NCBI GenBank assembly: GCA_963576735.1
Contig: OY755175.1
Span: 822,401 to 886,400, forward strand
Reading direction: 5' to 3'
From: Bedellia somnulentella
Taxonomy: Eukaryota; Arthropoda; Insecta; Lepidoptera; Bedelliidae
DNA length: 64,000 nt
Shown piece after piece: positions 1 through 9,746 of the stretch. The notes beneath the pieces were generated by a model. That model worked only from the letters and a program-made list of their open reading frames with translations, did no database searches and was not told where the DNA came from. Numbering within the stretch: the first letter of the stretch is position 1; each line of letters opens with the position of its first letter. The translations under genes were made by a program, and so were the position numbers.

Positions 1-465
1 CCTTTTACCCTTACCCTTGCCTTTATCCTTGCCTTTATCCTTACCAATGTCCTTTCCATCTTTGGGTGGTTGAGACGTTGACTTGAGACGAACTCTTTTT
101 GTCTGATGCCAGGGGTGGCCTCAACCGCTTTTCAGAAAGGAGGCGCTCTTCGAGGTTCTCAAACCTTGCGTTGAGCATATTCCCCATCAACTTGGTCCGA
201 GCGACCACGCCGGATTTCTACTCGAAGAGAATCCAGTTCCCTACGGAGAGCTATATTTTCACAGTTGACGCTCGCATCTGAGCAAGTTCGTTCTTGAGAC
301 GAGTGTTATTCTGCTTGAGCCTTCTCGTCTCGTTCGATGATGACCTCTCGAGCATAACCCCAGACAACTCTGATCGAAGAAGCCGCATTCTTAAAAGCCC
401 TTACAAATGTGCCCTTCAGCTTTTTCGATTTATTAGCAACCTCTAGAATAGCTGACAGATGTTTT
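1..465 (-). pseudogene. Gag-like ORF1, C-terminal half, of an old LINE
   Basis: Minus-strand translation from about 465 gives LEVANKSKKLKGTFVRAF, then a charged heptad-like stretch (RRELDSLRVEIRRGRSDQ), then a Lys/Gly-rich tail at 60-1 (repeats of KGKD). The VANKSKKLKGT-type block followed by a coiled coil is known to me from gag-like ORF1 proteins of R1/jockey-type insect LINEs, which bind the element RNA. Several frame changes (near 300, 230 and 150) break it, and it runs off the window edge. Its N-terminal half lies at 3776-4304, separated by the RTE-like LINE at 466-3775. Family assignment is an inference; that both halves are one ORF1 rests on order, strand and content. Confidence 0.55.
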
Positions 466-482
466 TGGACTGTGTTGTTGTC

Positions 483-2582
483 CTATGGCACCCCACTGGT
501 GCACAGGGCCTGCACAAGCTCCCGCCACGCCTTCCTGTCTGCTGCGACTTCCCTGGCCGCACTCCAACTCAGTCCCGCCGCTCGCAGCTCGCTCTCCACG
601 CTCCGGCGCCAAGTGTGTACGGGACGGCCGCGGGCTCGCTTGCCGTCCGGTGGTTTCCACTCGAATGCGATGCTGGCGTTTGTGGTCCCTCTTCGAAATG
701 TGTGCCCCATCCACCTCCATTTTCTCAGTGCGATGTCAGTCACAACTGGAGTCTGCTGGCATTGGTTCCACAGGTCCACGTTCCGGATTGTCATTGGCCA
801 GTAAATGCGGAGGATTGACCTCAGGGACTTGTTGACGAAGACTTGGAGCTTATTCGTCAGCCCCTTTGTCACTCTCCACGTTTCACAGCCAAAGAGCAGA
901 ACGGATTTCACCACGGATTCGAAGAGGGAGATCTTTACTCGACGGGAAAGGACATTTGACTCCCAGACAGGTCTCAGTTGGGCAAAGGCCGCGTTTGCCT
1001 TCCGTATCCTGCTTTCAACATCCTCGTCTGCACCTCCTTGACACGTAATAACACTACCGAGGTAAACAAACTTACGAGCGGATTCTAGTGGGGTATCTTG
1101 AAGCTTCAATGGTTCTGTCGTTGAAGGATTTATCCGCATGTCGACGGTTTTGCGTTTATTAATTCGCAGGCCCATGACTTCTGCTTGCTTTCTAAGGCTC
1201 TCAAGTTTAGCTTCTAAATGGGCTAGAGTTGGCGAGATTAACACAATGTCGTCCGCGTAGTCCAAGTCTTCTAAGACAGAAGCGCCCCACTTCACACCTC
1301 GAGGTGTTTGGGTGACCGCTCTCATGACGTCGTCCAACAGAATAATGAAGAGAAGCGGCGATAAGAGGCATCCTTGCTTGACGCCCGCAGAGATGCATAT
1401 TGGTGCTCCCAGCTCCTTTTCATGGATCACCCGGCATGTGCTACCTTCGTACAGGGCGCGGATTATCTCAATAATACACTGCGGGATGCCCCTGCGACTA
1501 AGGCTGGACCACAACGCGCCCCAGTTCACGGTGTCGAAGGCTTTTTCGAAATCGACGAATGCCAGCAGTAGTTCCGACTGCCATTCGACACACTGCTCGA
1601 TCAGTATGCGCAAGGTGTTAGTGTGGTCTGTGCAGGAGCGTCCGGAGCGGAAACCGGCTTGTTCTTCCCTCAGCGTCTCAGCTACTGCTGGTGCGATGCG
1701 GTTGAGCAGAATCTTCGCTAAAACTTTTGCGGCGGAAGGTAGTAGTGTAATGCCGCGCCAGTTATCACATCGCGTTAAATCACCCTTCTTAGGAACTTTC
1801 ACCAGAAGGCCTTGTTTCCATTCATCGGGAACTTGTCTAGTCTCCCAAATGCGGGTAAGAAGGGGATACAGCAGTGAAGCAGATGTAGCAGCATCGGCTC
1901 TCAGCATATCCACGTGGACATTGTCGACTCCTGGCGCTTTCCCTGGTTTCAGAGACTTCACTGCTAATAAAGTTTCATCAAATGAGGGAGGTGCTGTCGC
2001 AATGTCTAATACAGTGACTGGTGAGCTAGTGCTGGTTTCATGAGAGTCTGGCGTCTGGGTTTGCTTTAGCAGGCTCGTGAAGTGTTCAGTCCATCTTTGC
2101 AACTGTTCGTCTGAGGTACATAGGAGGCTACCGTCACTACCTTTAAGCGGTTTTTTAGTCATACGTGCTTTGCGCCCGCTAAGTCGGCGCGTGATGTCAT
2201 ACAACTGGCGCATGTCTTTGCGGCGGGCCGCGGTGTTCGCACGTTCCGCTAGTTCGTCGGCGGCTCTGCGTTGGTCACGTCTCGACATTCTTCTGATGTT
2301 TTTGCGAAGGACATTGTAGCGCTCCTGGAGACTAGTAGTTTGTGGCTCAGTGCTTGACAATAATTGCAGCTTGATCCCTTGCCTTTCTTCGATTTGCTGC
2401 CACAGCTCAGAGGACATCCAGTCTTCCCTCCTCGGGGAAATATATCCGAGTGCTTCTTCACCGGCTTTTGTGAAGGCAGTGCGAACGCGGACCCAAGTTT
2501 CCTCAATTTGCTCATCTTCTAATTCCTCTAAAAGTTCGAACAGATTCCTTCCGGACTTCAAAACTTCTAGAGATCTTCTCAA
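483..2582 (-). pseudogene. Reverse transcriptase region of the RTE-like LINE
   Basis: A 699-residue open frame with linker, RT and C-terminal domain. Visible RT blocks are GKAPGVDNVHVDMLR, WRGITLLPSAAKVLAKIL, EEQAGFRSGRSCTDH, AFVDFEKAFDTVNW, GVKQGCLLSPLLF and the catalytic YADD (encoded at about 1248-1259). The C-terminus has FVYLGSVI, LLFGCETWRVTK, RWMGHTFRRGT and ends with LVQALC. The frame is uninterrupted, so the only visible lesion of the element is the shift against the endonuclease. It would use its own mRNA as template at the nicked target. Family call (RTE-like) is from motif memory, not a search. Confidence 0.75.
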
Positions 2583-3429
2583 AGTTACGGCGGGGGGAGG
2601 AAAGCTTGAGCCTTACCTCAGCAACAACCAGGTGGTGATCGCTGTCTACGTCGGCACCACGTCGGTTACGAACATCCAACAGGGAGGATCTCCATGTGCG
2701 GCTGATCGCAACATGATCAATCTGGTTGCGAGTTACACCATCAGGGGAAATCCATGTTGTTTTATGGCACTCTTTGTGTTTAAACAGTGTTCCTCCTATA
2801 ACAAGGTTTCTTGCGGAACACAGGTCACCGAAAAGTTTTCCGTTCTCGTTTATGTTTCCGATGGCGCCATGAGTACCCATATAGTGTTCTCTTCCTTCAT
2901 TGTCATTGCCTAGCTTCGCGTTAAAGTCACCTATCAAGAAAACGATGTCCTGCTTTCGGATCTTCCTCAGTGTAGCCTCGAGCTGCTCATAAAAAGCTGC
3001 TTTCACATCATCAGTGGCTGAGTTTGTCGGAGCGTAACACTGGATTACGCTTATCTTGCGTGCTCGTGAGTCAAACCGGGCTGTTATGATTCGCTCCGAC
3101 ACAGGTGACCAGGTTAACAGACTTTTTTTGGCACATCGACTAAGAAGCAGGCCAACTCCATATTCTCTACTTGCGTCCACATCCTCTTTGCCACTATACA
3201 GAAGTGTGTAGCCCAAGTCAGCAACTTCCTCACCAAAACCATTCCATCTTGTTTCGCTCAATCCAAGGATGTGGATGTTATATTCACTCATGACTTTGGC
3301 TATCTGTGGTAGCCGTTCGGGTCGAGTCATGGTTCTGACATTCCAGCACCCAATCCGAGTCCGTTGTTTAAAGCCAAAGGTCGTCGATAAAGGGATTCGG
3401 GTATTCTTATTTACAGGTTTCTTAATCAA
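2512..3429 (-). pseudogene. APE-type endonuclease domain of the RTE-like LINE
   Basis: The domain nicks the target DNA for target-primed reverse transcription. The frame has the expected order: RIGCWNVRTM at the N-terminus, the LSETRWNGFGE block carrying the catalytic Glu, CYAPTN, the GDFNAKLG block, TWISPDG, the QIDHVAIS block, and DSDHHLVVAEV at the end (catalytic Asp-His). No upstream ATG is evident, so the real start is uncertain; the open frame extends to 3429. It overlaps the RT frame by about 70 bases but in a different frame, so the ancestral single polyprotein is now broken near 2512-2582. Craniofacial-development-protein-2-like annotations in databases usually refer to this kind of sequence. 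Confidence 0.75.
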
Positions 3430-3775
3430 TAGATTTAAGAGTGTGCAGGGGATTAGCCCACAGCACTCCGATCACGACGATGGGGCTGCCATCTTTGCGT
3501 TCGTGCCCGCAGAGCCAGGCTTTTAGGGGGAGCCCCAAGGCTACTGGAAGCCTGCTAGTAAGATCGGTTATTTATGGGCGCCGATAGCTCGCCCCTCGCG
3601 CTACGCACTCAGCTGTCATGATCCCGGGGGTTGGAACCAAATAGTGCGCCCCGTTTATCTAAACCATGACATTGCCCGGAGAGGACGACTAGGACGTGTA
3701 CGTAGGCTAGTTGGTGTGCGTTTCCGGATTCTAACCGCACTCATAGATCCACGCATTTCGGCATTATTCAGCATT
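3430..3775 (-). other. Leader of the RTE-like LINE
   Basis: GC-richer stretch between the endonuclease frame and the resumption of the interrupted ORF1. It holds no long open frame and no tRNA-like boxes that I recognise. I read it as the 5' UTR of the RTE-like LINE; the outer limit is uncertain by tens of bases. Confidence 0.4.
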
Positions 3776-4304
3776 TTATAGGTCTACATCAACTAGTTCT
3801 AATGTAGCCCACCGAAGCCAATCTGTCACCAACCTCCCCCCCACTTTTTGGACTGACGTCATAATATCATTAGCACTTCTTTCAGTGGCAGGTATAGGAA
3901 CCTCCTTTAACTCTAACCTTTTCTTTTCCACCAGCTTGTTATAGCGCTCCAAACGCTCAGTTACTGCTTCGGTGTTCTGCAACATAAATTGTTCTCGTTT
4001 AGCTGCAGCAGCTTCCTCCTCAGCACTTCCTATGCCATAGGCATAACATATAGATGTTGGACAGTTGTTGGTGGCCTACCGCGACCCCTCTTTGCCGATT
4101 GTTTTTTTGAGTGTCGAACCGATCTTTCTGAATCGGAATCGGAAGTTGCCGATACGGTTCCTCCAATAGTGCGCTTTCTCGAAGTCTCTTGGAGTTCCTA
4201 CCAAACTAAAATTAAGGTAAATCCCTAATGTGATTGTGATGCATAAGAGCTGTCACTCAACATATCCACTGTCGTGTCGCTTATGAACGAGTCCGTTGTA
4301 ATGT
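3776..4304 (-). pseudogene. Gag-like ORF1, N-terminal half, of the old LINE
   Basis: Minus-strand translation gives a Ser/Asp/Glu-rich start (SDSDSERSVRHSKKQSAKRG), a basic RGRGRPPTT patch, and an Ala/Glu/Lys-rich helical stretch ending in an open 69-residue piece (MLQNTEAVTERLERYNKL onward). An acidic start, basic patch and coiled coil are usual for gag-like ORF1 proteins of insect LINEs. There are several stops and frame changes. The sequence is bordered on one side by the RTE-like insertion and on the other by the jockey insertion, whose 11-bp target duplication lies at 4305-4315. Confidence 0.5.
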
Positions 4305-4315
4305 AATGCATGTGT
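4305..4315. repeat. Target-site duplication (3' side) of the jockey LINE
   Basis: AATGCATGTGT here is repeated exactly at 15081-15091. The two copies bracket the minus-strand jockey element, directly after its poly-A (T-run at 4316-4325) and directly before its 5' end. Confidence 0.8.
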
Positions 4316-4325
4316 TTTTTTTTTT

Positions 4326-4557
4326 GTGTACCGGGGGGGAAATCCTCATAGGATAGGATATGTCGGACTTTTACCGACTAAAACCCCCCCGGTTCGGTGC
4401 TGCTGGCCCTGCGGCCTATGCGGCGTCATCTTGGCTGTTTTGCCGGGCGGCTGAAGGCCGCCCTGGCGCGACAAAGGAGTGTACCTAAGCTAAGTCGGAT
4501 AGGGTGAGTATAAAAATAAAAGAGACTCTGGGAGTGGAGTCTGGTGTGGCTCTAAAT
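4326..4557 (-). other. 3' UTR of the jockey LINE
   Basis: It runs from the ORF2 stop at 4558 to the poly-A. It contains a GC-rich segment and a block with inverted complementarity (GTCGGTAAAAGTCCGAC read on the minus strand), followed by a C-run and the A-tail. Hairpins like this near LINE 3' ends can serve RT recognition; that role is an inference. Confidence 0.55.
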
Positions 4558-4868
4558 TTAGTGTAAAGTTCTACGACCTCGCCGGCGGGGTCGGTGTCGG
4601 GAGTGGTAGTGGTTGTTTGTTAGTCCGCGAACGCCGGTGGCCCCTGAGGCCTCGAGCTCGCGGGTGATGTCGTCGTCGGGATCCCAGAGCACGCTACGTG
4701 GGCGTCTCTCTCGAACCCCGGCGTCCGGGGAAATCGTGTATTCGAGCGAGGCTCGGAGTAAGGGGTTGGGGTGATCAGGGATCCTATCAAAGTATCTACG
4801 TGAGATTTGTTTGAAGTGATCCCTGATTGTATTGAGTCCTAAGTCTCTGTGGAGATCATAGTTAACAA
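4558..4868 (-). pseudogene. C-terminus of jockey ORF2, displaced from its RT
   Basis: The open frame reads NYDLHRDLGLNTIRDHF, then a RRYFDRIPDHPNPLLRA block and an Arg/Pro-rich end, stopping at TAA (4558-4560). This is the conserved tail that follows an APWYV motif in jockey-type ORF2. That motif is found at about 8090-8105 on the same strand, so the two pieces are one reading frame split by the 3.2-kb block at 4869-8084. Joining at a shared GTTA restores the register. Confidence 0.7.
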
Positions 4869-5546
4869 CAACCTAGACGCAAATCACATACAGTTATACC
4901 GCCTATCAAAACAAAAACAGTTTTCGCCACCAATCAGTACACAAGAAAATCAGCTGATTTGTATAATAAAATTAACAGTACACTTAGCATATACTCGAAA
5001 TCTAAACGTGAGTGCAAAATATCAGTAGTGAAGTATCTTAAGAGTATGCAATACGATGAAACTGAGAAAATATTATGTAACTGCTAAATAACTTAGTAAT
5101 GTCACACACTTAAACACTCATTCACATATACACACATACTATCACAAACAAACACACACACAAACATATTCACTCACACAAAACACACGGTTGATTTTTT
5201 ACATTTAATATATTTTTTTTATGGTAATTATTAACTTGTAAGTAATGAAATAGCTTAAAATTTAAAATGTTTAATTTAATTTTTTCTTTATTTTTTTTCT
5301 TGTTAACATTCAAGTATTAATTCTACAGAATATTAATATAATTTTATTTTAATATAACTAAAAATGTACATTTTACATATATTGAGAAAAGTAATATATA
5401 AAATGAAATTAAAATTGTTAATAATGTAAATTTGTAATAATAATGATTATGAAATAAATATGTTACCACACTATGCCACGAAACGGAGGACCGACGCTGT
5501 CCTGTTACAGGCCCTACGGGGCTTACTAGGATAGGTCGAAATGTAT
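4869..5546. other. Part of an unclassified insertion in the jockey LINE
   Basis: AT-rich sequence without a supportable gene. It holds a degenerate CA-rich stretch (5103-5190), a very AT-rich stretch (5200-5460) and a short GC-richer piece (5465-5535). It lies between the two halves of jockey ORF2 and, together with 8025-8084, is the site hit by the gypsy element. TAAC occurs at both outer ends and may be its target duplication. I could not assign a family. Confidence 0.4.
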
Positions 5547-6037
5547 TGTTACGTACCGGGTTCTTAATTTGATAAATACCAGTCACACTTTCGTGCAATA
5601 AGGTGTAATTATATTTATTGACCAATAACGCACTTTACACAACACAACAAACACTATCGATAATTAACTATCGATACTCGCACTAATTAACAACACTAAT
5701 TTACTCCGTTATAGTAACACTGTCCACACCGTTAAGCTTATTTCCGTAATCCGTATATCACTGCACTGTCGTATTTAATTTCTTCGCTCTAGTATTTCGC
5801 TTGTTCTCGCTTTAGTTCTTCGCACTCGAATAACTCCGTAGCACGCGTCGCTCTTTATATATGCCAAATCTCAAATACGCGAATATTACAGAAAGTTCTA
5901 GTACCACATTCTCGAAAAGTCGATATTCGAGAAACATCTAGTAATTCCTTTTTTTTACTTATTAAAATACTAGTAACGCCATCTGTTATCTAGTAGTGGC
6001 AAATCCTATCTCCTACTTGCGAACAGATGTCGTAACA
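5547..6037 (-). repeat. 3' LTR of the short gypsy element
   Basis: In element orientation it starts TGTTACGACATCTG and ends GGTACGTAACA, the short inverted TGTTACG/CGTAACA ends. It contains a TATATAAAGAG-type box (near 5855, minus strand) that is a plausible promoter. It appears identical to 7534-8024. Confidence 0.9.
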
Positions 6038-6050
6038 TTACCCCCTCCTT
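6038..6050 (-). promoter_or_regulatory. Polypurine tract of the short gypsy element
   Basis: Read on the minus strand, AAGGAGGGGGTAA directly precedes the 3' LTR. This is the expected plus-strand primer for LTR retrotransposon cDNA synthesis. The same tract precedes the 3' LTR of the long copy at 29253. Confidence 0.8.
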
Positions 6051-6053
6051 ACA

Positions 6054-7508
6054 TTAATACTCGTCCCGAGTATTATTGCTTCCATGGTACTTCGCAAGTC
6101 GATCGATGTGAACTATTTTCGAAGCCCCTCTAGGTTGGCGTTGAATTCTGTACGTTACATCGTTTATTCTAGTGACCACCTTGTACGGTCCTTCCCACCT
6201 ATTTTGTAACTTAGGGGACTTCCCTTTCTGGCGAGTTGGATTGTGTAACCAGACGAGCATACCCTCTTCGAAACGCGGCGTGTTAGCTTTACGGTCATAT
6301 CTGGTTTTCATCTTTTCACTAGCATGTAAACCATTTTCACGCACTAGGGAATGTACATCTTGCATTCTTTCCCTCAGCGGGCAACTTAATCTCAAATGGC
6401 CCCTTTTCCCGCAGCCATAACAAATCGGTCCAGTACTCCTTCCGACGGGTGCTTTAATGACCTTGACGTCCTCATTTGCTTCCGCAATCTCACGAAGTCG
6501 ATGAGTTTGGCGCGTATCCTGGCGGCAAGCTTCAACTTCTAGAGCGTTCGCCAAGGCATCCTTGAGAGACGTGTGGTGTTGAAGTCTCACCGCTGTTCTC
6601 ACTTCGATATCTCTGATGCCGTCGACGAATGCTTGCACCAGGTTCATTTCCACCGTCTTCGGATCTACACTGGGATAGGCCTTGCGGACGAGCTTCTCGA
6701 TTTCAAGGGCCCACTGCTGAAGTCCCTCTCCGGAACGCTGGACCCTATCACGCAGCTGAGCGCGGAACACGTGCTCCAGGTGTCGCTCTCCATAGCGAGA
6801 CTCCAACGCATCCAGCAGGTCCTTGAAACCACCACTCGGAGTCGGCAGCGCCTCTATTACTGACAGTGCTTGACCTCGGAGCGCCACCGTCAGTGCAGTC
6901 AAACACTGTTCATCAGTCCAACCATTGGCAGCCGCAACAGTCTGGAACTGATGTCTATACGCCGACCAGGATGTTGTTCCGTCGTAGGGAGGAACCTTCA
7001 CACGAGGACCATGGACAGCTACTACATTCTCACCGGAGACAACCTTGACCGGTCGTGATTCAAGCTGCAGAACCCTTTTCTCCATTCCGCGGAAGTCGGT
7101 CTTCATGTCATCGATATCTTTCTCAATAGTGGTTACCTGCTCCTTCATCTGCTCTACGTCTTTTTCCACAGTAACCACCCGACCACTGACTTCATTGACC
7201 GCAGTGAGAACTTGTGAGAACTTAGTTTGCTGTTCCTCGCGCAACTCACGAACTTCTTGTTTAACACCCTGTACCTCCGAATGTATGTTTTTCAACATTT
7301 CAACTATCATCGCCAAGTCAGTATTAGTTGCGGCCGCCGGCGCCGTTGATGTAGACGGCGCGTTAGTCACCGCGGACGTCTCCTCTGGAATGTCACTCCG
7401 AGGGTTCGTGACCGATGACCTCATTTCCGACAGCTGTTCACCCTCTGCGGCTTTCTGAGCGCGTGTCTTCACACCCTCTCTTCCGTCTTTCTTCGGCATA
7501 ACTGGCAT
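6054..7508 (-). CDS. Gag fused in frame to the integrase C-terminus
   Basis: 484 residues from the first ATG (7508); the open frame reaches back to 7532. Residues 1-170 are low-complexity and coiled-coil (repeated V-E-K-D-V-E-type heptads), followed by a capsid-like region (TSWSAYRHQFQ, DALESRYGERHLEHVFR) and one CCHC knuckle, CYGCGKRGHLRLSC. Directly after CPLR the frame enters the integrase tail (ERMQDVHSLVRENG, then KLQNRWEGPYKVV to the end). Against the long copy about 3.3 kb is missing, with a shared TGAGG at the joint. Gag forms the particle; the fused tail has no catalytic residues. It also lacks about 16 residues after the EMLKN region that the long copy has. The frame is fully open, unlike gag of the long copy. 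Confidence 0.85.
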   Translation of the reverse strand: MPVMPKKDGREGVKTRAQKAAEGEQLSEMRSSVTNPRSDIPEETSAVTNAPSTSTAPAAATNTDLAMIVEMLKNIHSEVQGVKQEVRELREEQQTKFSQVLTAVNEVSGRVVTVEKDVEQMKEQVTTIEKDIDDMKTDFRGMEKRVLQLESRPVKVVSGENVVAVHGPRVKVPPYDGTTSWSAYRHQFQTVAAANGWTDEQCLTALTVALRGQALSVIEALPTPSGGFKDLLDALESRYGERHLEHVFRAQLRDRVQRSGEGLQQWALEIEKLVRKAYPSVDPKTVEMNLVQAFVDGIRDIEVRTAVRLQHHTSLKDALANALEVEACRQDTRQTHRLREIAEANEDVKVIKAPVGRSTGPICYGCGKRGHLRLSCPLRERMQDVHSLVRENGLHASEKMKTRYDRKANTPRFEEGMLVWLHNPTRQKGKSPKLQNRWEGPYKVVTRINDVTYRIQRQPRGASKIVHIDRLAKYHGSNNTRDEY

Positions 7509-7513
7509 CTTCA

Positions 7514-7531
7514 AATCCACTTCTGTCACCA
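7514..7531 (-). promoter_or_regulatory. Primer binding site (tRNA-Leu-like) of the short gypsy
   Basis: Two bases inside the 5' LTR the minus strand reads TGGTGACAGAAGTGGATT, close to the complement of tRNA-Leu 3' ends (TGGTGTCAGAAGTGGGATT). Primer identity is inferred from memory of that motif. Confidence 0.6.
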
Positions 7532-7533
7532 AT

Positions 7534-8024
7534 TGTTACGTACCGGGTTCTTAATTTGATAAATACCAGTCACACTTTCGTGCAATAAGGTGTAATTATA
7601 TTTATTGACCAATAACGCACTTTACACAACACAACAAACACTATCGATAATTAACTATCGATACTCGCACTAATTAACAACACTAATTTACTCCGTTATA
7701 GTAACACTGTCCACACCGTTAAGCTTATTTCCGTAATCCGTATATCACTGCACTGTCGTATTTAATTTCTTCGCTCTAGTATTTCGCTTGTTCTCGCTTT
7801 AGTTCTTCGCACTCGAATAACTCCGTAGCACGCGTCGCTCTTTATATATGCCAAATCTCAAATACGCGAATATTACAGAAAGTTCTAGTACCACATTCTC
7901 GAAAAGTCGATATTCGAGAAACATCTAGTAATTCCTTTTTTTTACTTATTAAAATACTAGTAACGCCATCTGTTATCTAGTAGTGGCAAATCCTATCTCC
8001 TACTTGCGAACAGATGTCGTAACA
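7534..8024 (-). repeat. 5' LTR of the short gypsy element
   Basis: Appears identical to 5547-6037. Compared with the 564-bp LTRs of the long copy it lacks 73 bases lying between two CACTACTAGA repeats, as expected for a deletion between short direct repeats. Confidence 0.9.
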
Positions 8025-8084
8025 GTATAATGTTTTTGTAATGATTAATGAAATAAATGTATTTTTTTTTATTTTTATTTTTTT
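8025..8084. other. Remainder of the unclassified insertion
   Basis: A T-rich stretch between the gypsy element and the jockey RT. On the minus strand it reads as an A-rich run directly after the jockey APWYV motif, causing the premature stop at 8085. It belongs to the block that separates the RT from its C-terminus at 4558-4868. Confidence 0.4.
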
Positions 8085-8772
8085 TTAGCTACTAACATAC
8101 CAGGGCGCCCCTACCGCCTTGCGCATGAACCTATTTTGTATCACCTGGAGGCGGTGTATCAAGCCCTCTCTGGCGTGTGCGAACGCAACACTAACGTACG
8201 AGAGGACCGACCGTATACATGTTTTGTATAGTGTAACTTTGTGACGCAGTGGTAATTTACTGCGAGCACAAAGCATCGGTGATAGCCTATTCAGGACGAA
8301 TGAGGCTTTGTTTCGTATGTATCTGATGTGGTGTGTCCATTTAAGCCGGGGATCAAAGACGATACCGAGGTATTTAGTCTTTTTCACCCACGGAATAGGT
8401 GTGCCGAAGAGTTGAACAGGCCGCGGCGGGTCGTGTCCCTTGCATGGCTGCGCTTTTGGAGGGATTAACCTCGATCCGCCACTTCCTGAACCACTCCCCG
8501 AGTTGTGTTACGGCTCTCTGAAGGCGAAGCCGTATAAAGTTGTGGTTGGGGTGACTCGTGTAAAGTAGAGTGTCATCTGCAAAGAGTGCTAACTCCACCA
8601 GCGATGTCCGCGGGATGTCGTTAGTGTATATATCGAAGAGTATGGGTGAGAGCGTGGAGCCCTGTGGGACTCCCGCGTGTATGGGGTGGTGTTGTGAGTG
8701 GGCGTCCTCCTCTCTGAAGCGGAATCGGCGATCCGACAAAAAGCCGCGGACAATAGCCACGAGCTTGTCTGG
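8085..8772 (-). pseudogene. Jockey RT, palm and thumb part
   Basis: Continues from 9747 across the plus-strand LINE insertion with DKLVAIVRGFLSDRRFR, then HAGVPQGSTLSPILFDIY, the catalytic FADD (about 8572-8583), WFRKWRIEVNPSKS, and after a frameshift near 8380 KYLGIVFDPRLKW and RKAVGAPWYV. These are the canonical motifs of jockey-type RT. The stop at 8085 is created by the adjoining A-rich insertion; the true C-terminus is at 4558-4868. Confidence 0.8.
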
Positions 8773-8775
8773 AAA

Positions 8776-9363
8776 TCACATTGTGATATTCTCTGCAAAA
8801 AAATAAACAAGTATGTGTATGCACTAGGTCGCATTGTAAGATTATCCTCAGAACAAGCTGGCAAATTGGCATACCATGGCTACGTAGGTTCCTTATTACG
8901 TTATGGAGTGATACTGTGGGGAAACTCCACTGATGTGCATTCAGTTTTTATATCTCAGAAAAAATGTATAAGGTCACTCTGTTCTATCAGCGACCAGACA
9001 GTATCGTGCCGACCACTTTTTAAAAAATTAAAAATTCTCCCTTTGGCCTGTATTTACATTTACGAAGCAACATTGTACGTTATAAAGAATTTTCAGACTT
9101 TCGAACCAGCTCATATGGGTTATCATTCGCAACGGTTACAGATAAAAAACGAAAATAAACTTACAGTACCTAATTTTAAACTATCATCAAGCAGAAAATC
9201 ATTTTGTGTAGTCTCTGTTAGGGTATATAATTCTGTACCTGATGAAATAAAGTTTTTACCCATAAATAAATTAAAAAGACGTTTATTTAATTGGTTGCTG
9301 GAAAATTGTTTTTACTCCATAAATGAATTTTTTGATAGGAATAAAAATATTAATATAATGTAA
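8776..9363 (+). pseudogene. RT C-terminal fragment of the inserted LINE
   Basis: Open for 196 codons: DILCKKINKYVYALGRIVRL, then a HGYVGSLLRYGVILWGNSTD block, QKKCIRSLC, CRPLFKKLKIL, and a VRVYNSVPDEIKFLP-type end. This matches the part of CR1/jockey-like ORF2 downstream of the RT catalytic core. The 5' truncation removed the RT palm and endonuclease, so it has no activity. The upstream open codons belong to antisense jockey sequence. Confidence 0.7.
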
Positions 9364-9728
9364 TTAATGATATTTGACATGTATTTCATATTTTTTTTCT
9401 ATTGTGCTGTTATTATGTGTTTGTTAATATGCATGACATAGTATTTTAAAATTGTTTCAATTTATAATTATTTTTTTATTGATATTAGTTTTTTTTAAGA
9501 GTATCTTTTGACATCACAGTTTCTTTTTTATAATACATTTTAATTAATTTGTATAAATTTTTTTTTTTTAAATAATAAGATATCATATAATTGTCAAAAA
9601 TGTTTTTAAATATAGTCCTATTTTCAATATTTAAAGTTGTATACCCGTAAGGGTCAAATGTGTATGGATACAATTGTACAATAGAAGATCTATGTAAACT
9701 GCACCCACATTTACGACTAAATAAATGG
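9364..9728 (+). other. 3' UTR of the inserted LINE
   Basis: AT-rich, no gene. It ends with ACTGCACCCACATTTACGAC and the TTTTAATGG tail. Confidence 0.5.
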
Positions 9729-9746
9729 TTTTAATGGTTTTAATGG

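Larger units (their letters stand above)
466..3775 (-). mobile_element. RTE-like non-LTR retrotransposon (endonuclease + RT)
   Basis: A minus-strand LINE inserted into the ORF1 whose halves lie at 1-465 and 3776-4304. It has a leader of about 350 bases, an APE-type endonuclease, a reverse transcriptase and a very short 3' UTR. The C-terminal layout (W-RWMGHTFRR, then RGRP, then DRKAWRELVQALC) is typical of RTE-like endonuclease-RT proteins as I know them. The outer limits are estimated from where the interrupted ORF1 stops and resumes; I could not see a clear target duplication. A single frame change between endonuclease and RT makes the copy defective. Confidence 0.7.
5547..8024 (-). mobile_element. 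Internally deleted Ty3/gypsy element with identical LTRs
   Basis: Two direct 491-bp LTRs (5547-6037, 7534-8024) look identical base for base. The element is flanked by a GTAT duplication (5543-5546, 8025-8028), the 4-bp size usual for Ty3/gypsy. A tRNA-Leu-like primer site and a purine tract lie inside the LTRs. The interior is only 1.5 kb and codes for gag fused to the end of integrase; protease, RT, RNase H and the integrase core are absent compared with the related copy at 23832-29816. Identical LTRs mean a recent insertion, so this deleted form was presumably moved by proteins supplied from another copy. Confidence 0.9.
8773..9746 (+). mobile_element. 5'-truncated CR1/jockey-like LINE inside jockey RT
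   Basis: A plus-strand LINE end, opposite in strand to its host. It carries the C-terminus of an RT ORF2 (8776-9363), an AT-rich 3' UTR, and ends in two TTTTAATGG units (9729-9746). Short 3' microsatellite tails instead of poly-A are usual for CR1-like LINEs. Removing it joins QTDMP to DKLVA of the jockey RT in frame, so its limits are accurate to a few bases; at most TGG is duplicated. Confidence 0.75.

Noticed and set aside
8589..8872. Additional minus-strand frames at 8.6-8.9 kb
   Set aside because: Shifted-frame readings of the jockey RT that cross the LINE junction.
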